In this document: in pieces, positions 1 through 10,625 of the stretch
Position numbering within the stretch: the stretch's first letter is position 1
Layout: every line of letters starts with the position of its first letter
DNA from: Nocardioides sp. URHA0020
GTDB taxonomy: Bacteria; Actinomycetota; Actinomycetes; Propionibacteriales; Nocardioidaceae
Direction: 5' to 3'
Length of the DNA stretch: 64,000 nt
Assembly (NCBI RefSeq): GCF_000620705.1
Contig: NZ_KK211169.1
Span: forward strand, 409,895 to 473,894
Notes under the pieces: model-generated
Database searches by the model: none
Told to the model about the DNA's origin: nothing
The model's input: the letters and a program-made list of their open reading frames with translations, nothing else
Translations under genes and position numbers: made by a program

Positions 1-1
1 C

Positions 2-1123
<1,122 letters not shown>

Positions 1124-1135
1124 GCCTGGTTCCGC

Positions 1136-1141
1136 TACGTT
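1136..1141 (+). promoter_or_regulatory. Leaderless -10 box for the glycosyltransferase gene
   Basis: TACGTT followed by 6 nt and then the GTG start at 1148. This spacing puts the transcription start on the start codon. No ribosome-binding site is visible. Confidence 0.45.
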
Positions 1142-1147
1142 GAGCCG

Positions 1148-2671
1148 GTGTCCACCGCGATCGAGCCACGTTCGCGGTTGGCCCGGCTGACGATCCTCAG
1201 CGTCGCCTTCGCAGCGGCCGCGATGCTGGCCGGGGTCCTCCTGGTCATCGAGATGGTCATCGCCCCCACGGTCGTCGACCTGGCGAGCCTGCCCTTCCTG
1301 TACGGACGGGACGTCCCGGGACGGTCCGTCCTGCTGGCGGCGGTCTTCGCGGCGGCCGCCGTCGTGATGACCCTGTCGGCGGCGCACGTGCGCGTGCTCT
1401 ACCAGGTGCTGCGCCGCGACCGGCGGCTGCCGGGTCTCCACCGCGGCCGCGTCAGCGCGATGATGCTGCGGCGTACCGCCGTCGACGCCGGGATCGACGG
1501 GCCCGACGGGCACCAGGACGCCCGGCAGGAGGCGCTGTCCGAGGCCCTGCCGGTCGCGCTGCCGACGCTCGAGGAGCTCGAGTCCGTCGGTCCGGCCGTG
1601 CGGATCACGGTCCTGGTGCCGGCCCACGACGAGCGCCTGGTGATCGGTCTCGCCCTCACCTCGCTGCGCGAGCAGACGCGTCCGCCCGACCACGTGGTCG
1701 TCATCGCCGACAACTGCACCGACGAGACCGCCGACATCGCTCGCTCGATGGGCGCCACGGTCATCGAGACCGTCGACAACACGGAGAAGAAGGCAGGAGC
1801 GCTCAACCAGGTGCTCGCCGGCCTGCTGCCCGGGGCCGAGGTGCCCGACGTCTTCATGGTGATGGACGCCGACACCGCGCTCGTCCCGGACTTCCTGGAG
1901 ATCGCGGCCGGTCGACTCGAGCAGGACGCCGACCTGATCGCCGTCGGTGGCATCTTCGAAGGTGAGCCGGGTGGCGGCCTGGTCGGTCAGCTGCAGCGCA
2001 ACGAGTACGCCCGCTACCGACGCCAGATCGGCCGTCGCAAGGGCCGGGTCTTCGTGCTGACCGGCACCGCGACGCTCTTCCGCGCGTACGCCCTGCGGGC
2101 CGTTGCGGACGCCCGCGGGCTGATCCTCCCCGGACCCACCGGGAAGGTCTACGACACCTGGGCGATGACCGAGGACAACGAGCTGACGCTGGCGCTGAAG
2201 ACCCTGGGGGGCCGGATGGTGTCGCCGCAGGAGTGCCGCTGCATCACCGAGATCATGCCGGACTGGCGGGCGCTGTGGCGCCAGCGCAGCCGGTGGCAGC
2301 GAGGCGCGCTGGAGAACGTCGGGGCCTACGGGCTGACCCGCACCACCGCGATCTACTGGTGGCAGCAGCTCGGCATCGGCTACGGGACCCTGGCCTTCCA
2401 GGCGTTCCTCCTGCTCATGCTGGTGACCCTGATCTCCGCGCCGGCGGTGGCCCTGTCGGGCTTCTGGGTCGGCATCGGCAGCGTGTTCCTGGTCGAGCGC
2501 ATCGTCACCGTCTGGGGTGCCGGCTGGCGTGGTCGGCTGCTGGCCCTCCCGCTGGTGGTCGAGCTCGTCTACGACGTGTTCCTGCAGGCGGTCTACGTGG
2601 CCTCGCTGTGGAGCATCGCCACGGGGCGCACCTCCGGCTGGAACACGGTGGCGAGGGAGGAGACCCCGTGA
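1148..2671 (+). CDS. Membrane glycosyltransferase family 2
   Basis: Inverting GT-A transferase that moves a sugar from a nucleotide-sugar donor at the inner face of the membrane; product unknown. Two N-terminal membrane segments (about residues 17-40 and 58-80) precede a GT2 domain (about 152-390). It carries VPAHDE at its start, the metal-binding DAD at about residue 240, an EDNEL acceptor-base motif and a Q-x-x-R-W motif (QRSRW). These are the hallmarks of processive transferases such as cellulose, hyaluronan and poly-GlcNAc synthases. At least two further membrane helices follow (about 405-490). The GTG start at 1148 agrees with a leaderless -10 box 6 nt upstream. The stop overlaps the start of a tiny membrane protein gene (GTGA). 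Processivity is inferred from the QxxRW motif. Confidence 0.85.
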   Translation: MSTAIEPRSRLARLTILSVAFAAAAMLAGVLLVIEMVIAPTVVDLASLPFLYGRDVPGRSVLLAAVFAAAAVVMTLSAAHVRVLYQVLRRDRRLPGLHRGRVSAMMLRRTAVDAGIDGPDGHQDARQEALSEALPVALPTLEELESVGPAVRITVLVPAHDERLVIGLALTSLREQTRPPDHVVVIADNCTDETADIARSMGATVIETVDNTEKKAGALNQVLAGLLPGAEVPDVFMVMDADTALVPDFLEIAAGRLEQDADLIAVGGIFEGEPGGGLVGQLQRNEYARYRRQIGRRKGRVFVLTGTATLFRAYALRAVADARGLILPGPTGKVYDTWAMTEDNELTLALKTLGGRMVSPQECRCITEIMPDWRALWRQRSRWQRGALENVGAYGLTRTTAIYWWQQLGIGYGTLAFQAFLLLMLVTLISAPAVALSGFWVGIGSVFLVERIVTVWGAGWRGRLLALPLVVELVYDVFLQAVYVASLWSIATGRTSGWNTVAREETP

Positions 2672-2808
2672 CGGTCCTGGGCATGCTGCTGCCGACCGAC
2701 ACCCTGCAGTCGGGCTGGTTCGGGGTGCTGGCCGCCTTCGTCGCGGTGAACACGCTGGGCTACGCCGTGCTCGCGCTCGGCAAGCTGGTCCCGCGCCGCC
2801 GGCGGTGA
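2668..2808 (+). CDS. 46-residue single-span membrane protein coupled to the glycosyltransferase
   Basis: Small reading frame starting at GTG inside the GTGA overlap with the glycosyltransferase stop, so translation is probably coupled. The product has a short N-terminus, one hydrophobic helix (about residues 17-38) and a basic tail ending VPRRRR, predicting a cytoplasmic C-terminus. I do not recognise a family. Coupling suggests an accessory subunit of the glycosyltransferase, comparable in position to the small partners of other membrane glycan synthases; this is inference from position only. Confidence 0.6.
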   Translation: MTVLGMLLPTDTLQSGWFGVLAAFVAVNTLGYAVLALGKLVPRRRR

Positions 2809-2822
2809 TCACGCCGTACCCG

Positions 2823-2845
2823 ACCAAGCAGTTGCTTGGTACGGT
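2823..2845 (+). promoter_or_regulatory. Palindromic operator and leaderless -10 of the DUF35/thiolase-like operon
   Basis: ACCAAGCAGTTGCTTGGT at 2823-2840 is an 18-bp inverted repeat with one central mismatch. It abuts TACGGT (2840-2845), which lies 6 nt before the ATG at 2852, giving a leaderless promoter. A repressor bound here would cover the core promoter. The half-site resembles TetR-type operators of actinobacterial acyl-CoA genes, but the 6-bp spacing between CAAG and CTTG differs from the KstR2 motif as I know it. No regulator gene is adjacent. Confidence 0.6.
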
Positions 2846-2851
2846 GCTGGC

Positions 2852-3304
2852 ATGACGGACACGGCGACCCCGGCGATCGAGGGCTGGTTCACGACCGGTC
2901 CGGCCCCGGCACTGGTCGGGACGCGCTGCACGACGTGCGGCACGGTCTTCTTCCCCCGGGCGTCGGGCTTCTGCCGCAACCCCGCCTGCGACGGCGAGAC
3001 CTTCGAGGACACCGAGCTCTCGCGGCGCGGGACCATCTGGTCCTACACGGATGCGCAGTACCAGCCGCCGGCACCGTACGTCCCGAGTGCCGATCCCTAC
3101 GTCCCGTTCGCCATTGCGGCCGTCGAGCTGCCCGAGGGGCTGGTCGTGCTCGGCCAGGTCGCGGACGGGTACGGCGTCGCCGACCTGCACGTCGGGGCCG
3201 AGGCCGAGCTCGTCGTCGAGACGTTGTACGTCGACGAGACCGGCGACCGGACGATCTGGCGCTGGAAGCCGGTCGTCGAGATGGGCCAGGAGGCCGACCA
3301 GTGA
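2852..3304 (+). CDS. Zn-ribbon / OB-fold (DUF35) protein, partner of thiolase-like protein
   Basis: 150-residue DUF35 protein. An N-terminal rubredoxin-like zinc ribbon is marked by CTTC and a second Cys pair spaced CRNPAC (about residues 28-49). An OB-fold acyl-CoA-binding domain follows. Proteins of this family pair with thiolase-like enzymes such as the Ltp aldolases of steroid side-chain degradation, where the DUF35 domain is needed for activity. The stop overlaps the GTG of the downstream thiolase-like gene (GTGA), supporting a complex. ATG at 2852 is chosen because it lies 6 nt after a -10 box. Pathway unknown; lipid or acyl-CoA metabolism is inferred. Confidence 0.85.
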   Translation: MTDTATPAIEGWFTTGPAPALVGTRCTTCGTVFFPRASGFCRNPACDGETFEDTELSRRGTIWSYTDAQYQPPAPYVPSADPYVPFAIAAVELPEGLVVLGQVADGYGVADLHVGAEAELVVETLYVDETGDRTIWRWKPVVEMGQEADQ

Positions 3305-4494
3305 GCGCGCACGACGTCGCCGTCGCGGGGGTCGGCATGCACCCGTGGGGCAAGTGGGGCAAGCACTTCGTGACGTACGGCGTGCACGCCGCCCGCGCGG
3401 CCCTCGCGGACAGCGGCATCGCCTGGCAGGACGTCGACCTGATCGTCGGCGGCGAGACCGTGCGCAACGGGTACGGCGGCTACGTCGCCGGCGCGACCTT
3501 CGCCCAGGCGCTCGGCTGGAACGGCGCGAAGGTCGCGACGTCGTACGCCGCCTGCGCGACCGGCGCCCAGGCCCTCGACACCGCGCGCGCCCGGATCCTG
3601 GCGGGTCTGAGCGAGGTCGCGCTCGTCGTCGGCGCCGACACCACCCCGAAGGGGTTCCTCGCGCCCAACGCCGGCGAGCGCTGGGACGACCCGGACTGGC
3701 TGCGCTTCCGGCTGCTCGGCATGACGAACCCGGCGTACTTCGCCCTCTACGCGCGCCGGCGGATGGACCTCTACGGCGCGACGCAGGAGGACTTCGCCCG
3801 GGTCAAGGTCAAGAACGCCAGGCACGGGCTGGAGAACCCGAACGCGCGCTACCGCAAGGAGGTCTCGGTCCAGGACGTGCTGAGCAGCGCCGTCGTCTCC
3901 GACCCGCTGCACCTGCTCGACATCTGCGCCACCTCCGACGGCGCGGCCGCGGTCGTGCTCTGCTCGACGGAGTACGCCGCCCGGCACGGCCTGGGTGGCG
4001 GTGTGCGGATCAACGCCATCTCGACCGTCACGCCGACCTTCCCCAACACGGTCATGGACATGCCCAACCTGTCGACCGACGCGACGACCGCGGTGGCTCC
4101 CGGCGAGCTGACCTTCAAGGAGTCGATCGGCGCCGCGGCGTACGAGGAGGCGGGCATCGACCCCTCCGACGTCTCGCTCGCGGAGGTCTACGACCTGTCG
4201 ACGGCGCTCGAGCTGGACTGGATGGAGGACCTCCAGCTGTGCAAGCGCGGTGAGGCCGAGGTGCTCCTGCGGGCCGGCGACACCACGCTCGGCGGTCGGA
4301 TCCCGGTCAACCCGTCCGGAGGTCTCGGCTGCTTCGGCGAGGCCGTCCCCGCGCAGGCGCTCGCGCAGGTGTGCGAGGTGACGTGGCAGCTGCGCGGCCG
4401 GGCGACCGGCCGTCAGGTCGAGGGCGCGCGGGTCGGCGTCACCGCCAACCAGGGGCTCTTCGGTCACGGCTCGTCGGTGGTCCTCAGCGTCTGA
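3301..4494 (+). CDS. Thiolase-like lipid-transfer / acyl-CoA aldolase family protein
   Basis: 397-residue thiolase-fold protein of the SCP-x/Ltp type. The region around the usual nucleophile keeps a cysteine (AACATGAQAL, about residues 83-92). The C-terminal thiolase Gly-His-Pro motif is not conserved: the corresponding stretch reads NPSGGLGCFGEA, with no His. That argues against ordinary thiolase chemistry and resembles the Ltp2-type retro-aldolases that act with a DUF35 partner. Translation is coupled to the DUF35 gene (GTGA overlap), so the pair probably forms one enzyme. From memory, a similar pair (Rv1628c-Rv1627c) lies near cydA in M. tuberculosis, as here. Substrate unknown. Confidence 0.85.
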   Translation: MSAHDVAVAGVGMHPWGKWGKHFVTYGVHAARAALADSGIAWQDVDLIVGGETVRNGYGGYVAGATFAQALGWNGAKVATSYAACATGAQALDTARARILAGLSEVALVVGADTTPKGFLAPNAGERWDDPDWLRFRLLGMTNPAYFALYARRRMDLYGATQEDFARVKVKNARHGLENPNARYRKEVSVQDVLSSAVVSDPLHLLDICATSDGAAAVVLCSTEYAARHGLGGGVRINAISTVTPTFPNTVMDMPNLSTDATTAVAPGELTFKESIGAAAYEEAGIDPSDVSLAEVYDLSTALELDWMEDLQLCKRGEAEVLLRAGDTTLGGRIPVNPSGGLGCFGEAVPAQALAQVCEVTWQLRGRATGRQVEGARVGVTANQGLFGHGSSVVLSV

Positions 4495-4535
4495 GGCGGC
4501 GTGCCGCGGCGGCGTACGGCGGCGGCGTACGGCGG

Positions 4536-4667
4536 GGTGGTTTCGAGGCTCGGGCCTGGCGGCCCTCGCACCTCAACCACCGGGCGGGCCTGGCGGCCCT
4601 CGCACCTCAACCACCGGGCTGGGTGGTTTCGAGGCTCGGGCCTGGCGGCCCTCGCACCTCAACCACC
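4536..4667. repeat. Cluster of 46-bp imperfect-palindrome repeats (family A)
   Basis: Two full copies (4536-4581, 4622-4667) and a right-half copy (about 4586-4615) of one element lie in the 400-nt gap between the thiolase-like gene and cydA. Each begins GGTGGTTTCGAGGCTCGG and ends CTCGCACCTCAACCACC, and the two ends are imperfect inverted repeats of each other. More copies, in both orientations, occur at 18.4-18.7 kb. This looks like a REP-type non-coding palindrome. The remainder of the gap holds the cyd regulatory sites. Confidence 0.85.
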
Positions 4668-4736
4668 GGGGTCTCGTGGTCCAGGTCACGACCTGACGGG
4701 GTTCCGACGACCCCGGTGACCGGCGCTCGGCGGACT

Positions 4737-4754
4737 TTGAGAAAGTTTTCACAA
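4737..4754. promoter_or_regulatory. Rex-like redox operator upstream of cydA
   Basis: TTGAGAAAGTTTTCACAA matches the Rex consensus TTGTGAANNNNTTCACAA with one mismatch in the left arm. Rex represses cyd operons in Streptomyces and releases DNA when NADH/NAD+ rises, so a site here fits. It lies about 108 nt before the predicted -10. No rex gene is present in this window. Confidence 0.7.
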
Positions 4755-4784
4755 GCGCCGAGAGCAGCCTCCGGAGAGGGACAC

Positions 4785-4825
4785 GATCCGGGACCTTTGG
4801 CCCGATCCGGGGGACCCTCCGGCCC
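4785..4825. promoter_or_regulatory. Tandem DosR/DevR-like boxes upstream of cydA
   Basis: GGGACCTTTGGCCC (4790-4803) matches the DosR core GGGACTTTNGTCCC at all but two fixed positions, and the flanks (TCC before, GAT after) partly extend the 20-bp palindrome. A degenerate second copy follows at 4804-4825, sharing GATCCGGG at its start and GGCCC at its end. The copies sit about 21 bp apart, roughly two helical turns. With the predicted start site near 4861 they centre at about -65 and -44, typical positions for this activator. Confidence 0.6.
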
Positions 4826-4833
4826 GGGCCAGG

Positions 4834-4855
4834 GGAGCAGGGTTGCTCCTAGCGT
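4834..4855 (+). promoter_or_regulatory. Predicted cyd core promoter with small inverted repeat
   Basis: TAGCGT at 4850-4855 is the best -10 candidate before cydA, with a start site near 4861 and a leader of about 35-45 nt. No recognisable -35 lies 17 nt upstream, as expected for an activator-dependent promoter. GGAGCA-GGGT-TGCTCC (4834-4849) is a perfect 6-bp inverted repeat abutting the -10. Confidence 0.4.
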
Positions 4856-4894
4856 TGGCCCGGCGCAGTCGCTCTTGGCCGAGGAAAATGGTGA

Positions 4895-6361
4895 GTGGAG
4901 ATCCACGTGGACAGCATTCTGGACATCGCTCGGTGGCAGTTCGGCATCATCACCGTCTACCACTTCCTGTTCGTGCCGCTGACGATCGGGCTGACCGCCC
5001 TGGTCGCCGTCATGGAGACCCAGTGGCTGCGGACCCGGGACCCGGCGTGGCTGCGACTGACCAAGTTCTTCGCCAAGCTGATGCTGATCAACTTCGCGAT
5101 CGGGGTCGTGACCGGCATCGTCCAGGAGTTCCAGTTCGGCATGAACTGGTCCGACTACTCGCGCTTCGTCGGTGACGTCTTCGGCGCTCCGCTCGCGGTC
5201 GAGGCGCTGCTCGCGTTCTTCCTCGAGTCGACGTTCCTCGGGCTGTGGATCTTCGGCTGGGACAAGCTGCCGCGCAAGCTGCACTGCGCCTGCATCTGGA
5301 TCGTGCACCTGGGCACGCTCGCGAGCAGCTGGTTCATCCTGGCCGCCAACTCCTGGATGCAGCACCCGGTCGGCTACCGGTACAACCCCGAGTCCGGTCG
5401 CGCCGAGCTCACCGACTTCTGGGCCGTGATGTTCAACAAGGTGCAGCTCGCGACCTTCCCCCACGTCATCCTCGCGGCGTACATGACCGGTGCGGCCTTC
5501 GTCGTCGGCGTCGCCGCCTGGCTCTACGTCTCGAAGCGGCACCAGGAGGACCGGCAGACCTACCGCAAGGCGATCCGCCTCGGCGCCTGGGTGGTGCTCG
5601 TCGCGGGCCTCGGCGTCGCCGTCAGCGGCGACTACCAGGGCAAGATCATGACCGAGGTCCAGCCGATGAAGATGGCGGCGGCCGAGGCCCTCTACGACAC
5701 CGAGGCGCCGGCGTCCTTCTCCGTCATCACGATCGGCACGCCGGACGGGCAGACCGAGAAGTTCTCCATCAAGATCCCGCACCTGCTGTCCTTCCTCGCC
5801 ACCGGCACGTGGGACGGGGAGGTCCAGGGCATCAACGACCTGCGGGCGCAGTACCAGGAGAAGTACGGCCAGGACCCGGGCGCGCGCTACTACGACCCGT
5901 CGGGCAACTACTCGCCGATCATCCCGGTCACCTACTGGTCCTTCCGCTACATGATCGGCCTCGGGATGGGCTCCGCCTTCCTCGCCGCCGTGATCCTCTT
6001 CCTCACCCGCAGGGGGAGGGCACCGACGACGAGGTGGTTCGGCCGGATGGCGATCGCGACGCCGATCCTGATGCTGCTCGCCAACTCCGCCGGCTGGATC
6101 TTCACCGAGATGGGTCGCCAGCCCTGGGTGGTCTTCGGGCTAATGAACACCTCCCAGGGCGTCTCGCCCGGGGTCAGTCCCACCGAGGCCTGGATCTCGC
6201 TGCTCGCGCTGACCGGCCTGTACGGCGTCCTCGCGATCATCGAGGTCGGCCTGATCGTGCGCTTCTCCAAGAAGGGGCTGGAGCCCTTCGAGGAGCCGCC
6301 GGACCCGACGCTGCGTGGCAGCGACGACGACCACGACCGCCCGCTGGCGTTCGCCTACTAG
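4895..6361 (+). CDS. cydA: Cytochrome bd ubiquinol/menaquinol oxidase subunit I
   Basis: Catalytic subunit of the high-affinity terminal oxidase that oxidises quinol and reduces O2 to water in the membrane. At 488 residues it has the usual length, with about nine membrane helices. The N-terminal helix carries ARWQFG and the haem-ligand His at residue 23. A second ligand candidate is His190 (in TFPHVI). The GRQPW signature is at about residues 407-411. It heads a cydA-cydB-cydDC-regulator transcript. Two GTG starts are possible: 4895 (GAGGA 9 nt upstream) and 4907 (GGAG 6 nt upstream). The shorter protein would begin closer to typical CydA N-termini. Upstream lie Rex-like and DosR-like sites. 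Confidence 0.97.
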   Translation: MEIHVDSILDIARWQFGIITVYHFLFVPLTIGLTALVAVMETQWLRTRDPAWLRLTKFFAKLMLINFAIGVVTGIVQEFQFGMNWSDYSRFVGDVFGAPLAVEALLAFFLESTFLGLWIFGWDKLPRKLHCACIWIVHLGTLASSWFILAANSWMQHPVGYRYNPESGRAELTDFWAVMFNKVQLATFPHVILAAYMTGAAFVVGVAAWLYVSKRHQEDRQTYRKAIRLGAWVVLVAGLGVAVSGDYQGKIMTEVQPMKMAAAEALYDTEAPASFSVITIGTPDGQTEKFSIKIPHLLSFLATGTWDGEVQGINDLRAQYQEKYGQDPGARYYDPSGNYSPIIPVTYWSFRYMIGLGMGSAFLAAVILFLTRRGRAPTTRWFGRMAIATPILMLLANSAGWIFTEMGRQPWVVFGLMNTSQGVSPGVSPTEAWISLLALTGLYGVLAIIEVGLIVRFSKKGLEPFEEPPDPTLRGSDDDHDRPLAFAY

Positions 6362-6375
6362 AGAGGAGCGACGAC

Positions 6376-7388
<1,013 letters not shown>

Positions 7389-7392
<4 letters not shown>

Positions 7393-10300
7393 GACCCACC
7401 GATCCCGCCGTACGCCGGCAGCTGGCTCCGGCACGCAGCCAGCTCGCCGTCGTGCTGGTCGCCGGTGGCCTCGGCAGCCTGCTGCTCGTCGGCCAGGCCT
7501 GGGCGATCACCGAGCTGATCCTGGCGGTGCTGCACGACGGCGCGGTGTGGACCTGGGCCGCGGTGGTCGTGGCGGTGGCCGCAGCCCGGTCGCTGACCGG
7601 CTGGACCACCGACGCGATGGCCGCGCGGGCGGCGGCCCTCGTCGGCTCCGACGTACGCCGCCGCGTGGTCGGTGCGATCCTGCGCGACGGCGGCGCGGGC
7701 CGGTCCACCGGCGAGCTCGCCGGGCTGGCGACGCGGGGTGCCACCGCCGCCGAGCCCTACCTCACGCGCTACGTCCCGGCACTGGTCCTGGCGGGGGTGC
7801 TGCCCGTCGTCACCCTGGCCGCGATCGCCACCCAGGACCCGATGAGCGCTCTCATCGTGCTGGTCACGCTGCCGCTGATCCCGGTCTTCGGCATCCTCGT
7901 CGGTCTCGCGACCCGCGACCGTGCGCAGCTGCAGTGGCGCGCGCTGGCGTCGCTGTCCGGGCACTTCCTCGACGTGATGCGCGGGCTGCCGACGCTGGTG
8001 GCGTTCCGTCGGGCCGAGGCCCAGTCGGCCACGATCCGGTCGATCACCGACCGCTACCGCCGGCGCACCCTGCAGACCCTGCAGATCGCGTTCGCCTCGT
8101 CGGCCGTCCTCGAGCTGGTCGCGACCCTGTCGGTCGCGCTGGTCGCGGTGACCGTCGGCATCCGGCTCTCCCATGGCGACCTGGACCTGGAGACGGCACT
8201 GGTCGTGCTGCTGCTCGCCCCCGAGGCCTACTGGCCGCTGCGCCGGGTGGGCGCGGAGTTCCACGCCGCGGCCGAGGGAGTCGCGACCTTCGAGGCCGCC
8301 AGCGACCTGGTCGACGGCGCCGACGCCACACCGCACCGGCGGCCCGGGTCCATGCGGCTCGAGCACGTGTCGGTGCTGCGGGCCGGTCGCGCCGTACCCG
8401 CCCTCGACGACGTCACCCTCGACCTCCCCGACCGGGGCATCACCGCGATCACCGGACCGTCGGGCTGCGGCAAGTCGACGCTGCTCGCCGTGCTCGCCGG
8501 ACTGCTCGAGCCGACCTCCGGCACGGTCCACGGCCCGACCCGCGACCGGATCGCGTGGCTGCCGCAGCGCCCGGTCTTCGTGTCCGGCACGGTGGCCGAC
8601 AACCTGCGTCTGGCCGTGCCGGACGCCCCCGACGACCGGCTCTGGGAGGTGCTCCGCCGGGTCGCCCTCGAGGAGCGCGTCCGCGACCTGCCCGCCGGCC
8701 TCGACACCGTGCTCGGCGAGGACGGCGACACCCTGTCCGCCGGAGAGCGGGCCCGGCTGGCCCTGGCCCGGGTGGTGCTCGCCGACCGCGCGTGGGTGCT
8801 GCTCGACGAGCCGACCGCCCACCTCGACCCGATCACCGAGCAGGTCATCGCCGACACCGTCCAGGAGCTCGGCACGAGGGCCTCGGTCGTCGTCGTCGCG
8901 CACCGACCCGCGCTGGTCGCCCTGGCCGACCACACCGTCACCCTGGCCGTGCCGGCGGCCGTCGTGGTCGCCCGCCCGCCGTCGCGCGCGGGAGCACCGA
9001 CGCTCGCCGACGAGCCCGTGCCGGAACGTCGTCGGGGCCTGCTCCTGCCGACCGTCCTGGGCGGCCTGGCCTCGGCGTCGGGGGTCGCGCTGACGGCCAC
9101 CGCCGGCTGGCTGATCGTGCGGGCGTCGTACCAGCCCGCGATCCTCACCCTCCTCGTCGCGATCGTGGCCGTGCGCGCCTTCGGCATCGCCCGTCCGGTG
9201 CTGCGCTACGCCGAGCGGCTGTGGTCGCACGACGTGGTGCTCCGGATGCTCGCGCAGCGGCGCGTGGAGGTGTACGACGCCGTCGTGCCGCTCACGCCGG
9301 GTGCGCTGGGGCGGCGGCGCGGGGACGTGCTCGCCGCGATCGTCGACGACGTCGACAGCGTGCTGGACCGGGAGCTGCGGGTGCGGATGCCGGTGCGGGA
9401 GTTCGCCATCACCGCGACGCTCGCCGTGGTGGTCACGGCCCTGATGGCACCGTCGGCGGCGATCGTGGTGGCGGGGGTCTGCCTCGTGGGTGCCGCCGGC
9501 TACGCGCTGGCCCGGCTCGGCGCCGCCCGTGCCGAGCGCGCCGCGGTCGGCGCCCGCGCGCACCTCTCGGAGGTCGTCGTCGAGACCACGCAGACCGCCG
9601 GCGAGCTCGCCATGTGGCAGGCCGAGGACCGGGCCCTGGCCGCCGTCGGGGAGCTCAGCGCGGAGCTCGGCCGGCGCAGCGTCGTCGCGGCGACCTGGCT
9701 GGCCAGCGGTCGCGCGCTGGTGCTGCTCGCGTCGGGCGTCGGCGTCGCCGCGACCGCCGTCGTGCTCGCCCCGGCGGTCGCCGACGGCTCGCTCTCCGGG
9801 CCGATGTCGGCCCTGCTCGTGCTGCTGCCGCTCGCCCTGGGCGAGGTCGCCGGGTCGCTCGCGGACGCCGGTGCCCTCGCCGCTCGCACCCGCGCGGCCG
9901 AGGACCGGCTCGATGCCCTGGCCGCCCGCCCGCCGGCCGTCGCGGACCCGGCGTCTCCCGCGGTGCTGACGGGCGCGGGGGTGCGCGTCGACGGCGTGAC
10001 CGCGGCCTGGGACGACCACGAGGTGCTGCGCGACCTCGACCTGGTGATCGAGCCCGGGCAGCGCGTCGCGATCGTCGGCCCGACCGGCTGCGGCAAGAGC
10101 ACGCTGGCCGCCCTGCTGCTCCGCTTCGTCGACCCGGTCCGCGGCGCCGTGCGTCTGGGGGGCCGGGCGCTGCCCGAGCTGGCGCTGGACGACGTACGGC
10201 GCACCGTCGGTCTGGTCGACGACGACCCCCACGTCTTCGCCACCACCCTGGTCGAGAACGTGCGCCTCGCCCGCCCCGGCGCGAGTGACGCCGAGGTCGA

Positions 10301-10625
10301 CCTTGCGATCCGGCAGGCTCGCCTCGGTCCCTGGGTCGACGCCCTGCCGGACGGGCTGGACAGCTGGCTCGGCGACGGGCACGCCGGCGTCTCCGGGGGC
10401 GAGCGGGCCCGGATCGCGATCGCCCGCTCGCTGCTGGCCGACCAGCCGGTGCTGGTGCTCGACGAGCCCGCGGCCCACCTCGACGGTGCGACCGCCGACG
10501 CGCTCGCGGCCGAGGTGCTCGACGGCGAGCCGCGCCGTACGGTCGTCTGGATCACCCACGCCGAGGCCGGCCTCGACCGCGTCGACCGGGTCGTGGAGCT
10601 GGGCACTGGTACAACGAGACCATGA
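7389..10625 (+). CDS. cydDC: Fused CydD-CydC thiol/cysteine exporter ABC transporter
   Basis: 1078-residue single chain with two complete ABC exporter halves, the fused form of the CydD and CydC subunits needed for cytochrome bd assembly and periplasmic thiol balance. Half 1: membrane domain (about residues 20-310), Walker A GPSGCGKST (about 356-364), signature LSAGERARLALAR, Walker B VLLDEPTAHLD. Half 2: membrane domain (about 560-830), Walker A GPTGCGKST (about 896-904), signature VSGGERARIAIAR, Walker B VLVLDEPAAHLD. Both nucleotide sites look intact. ATGA overlaps join it to cydB upstream and to the response-regulator gene downstream. Fusion is common in actinobacteria. Confidence 0.95.

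Noticed and set aside
2823..2840. KstR2 operator (AnCAAGnnCTTGnT) before the DUF35 gene
   Set aside because: The CAAG and CTTG halves are 6 bp apart instead of 2, so it does not fit the KstR2 spacing; kept only as an unassigned palindrome.
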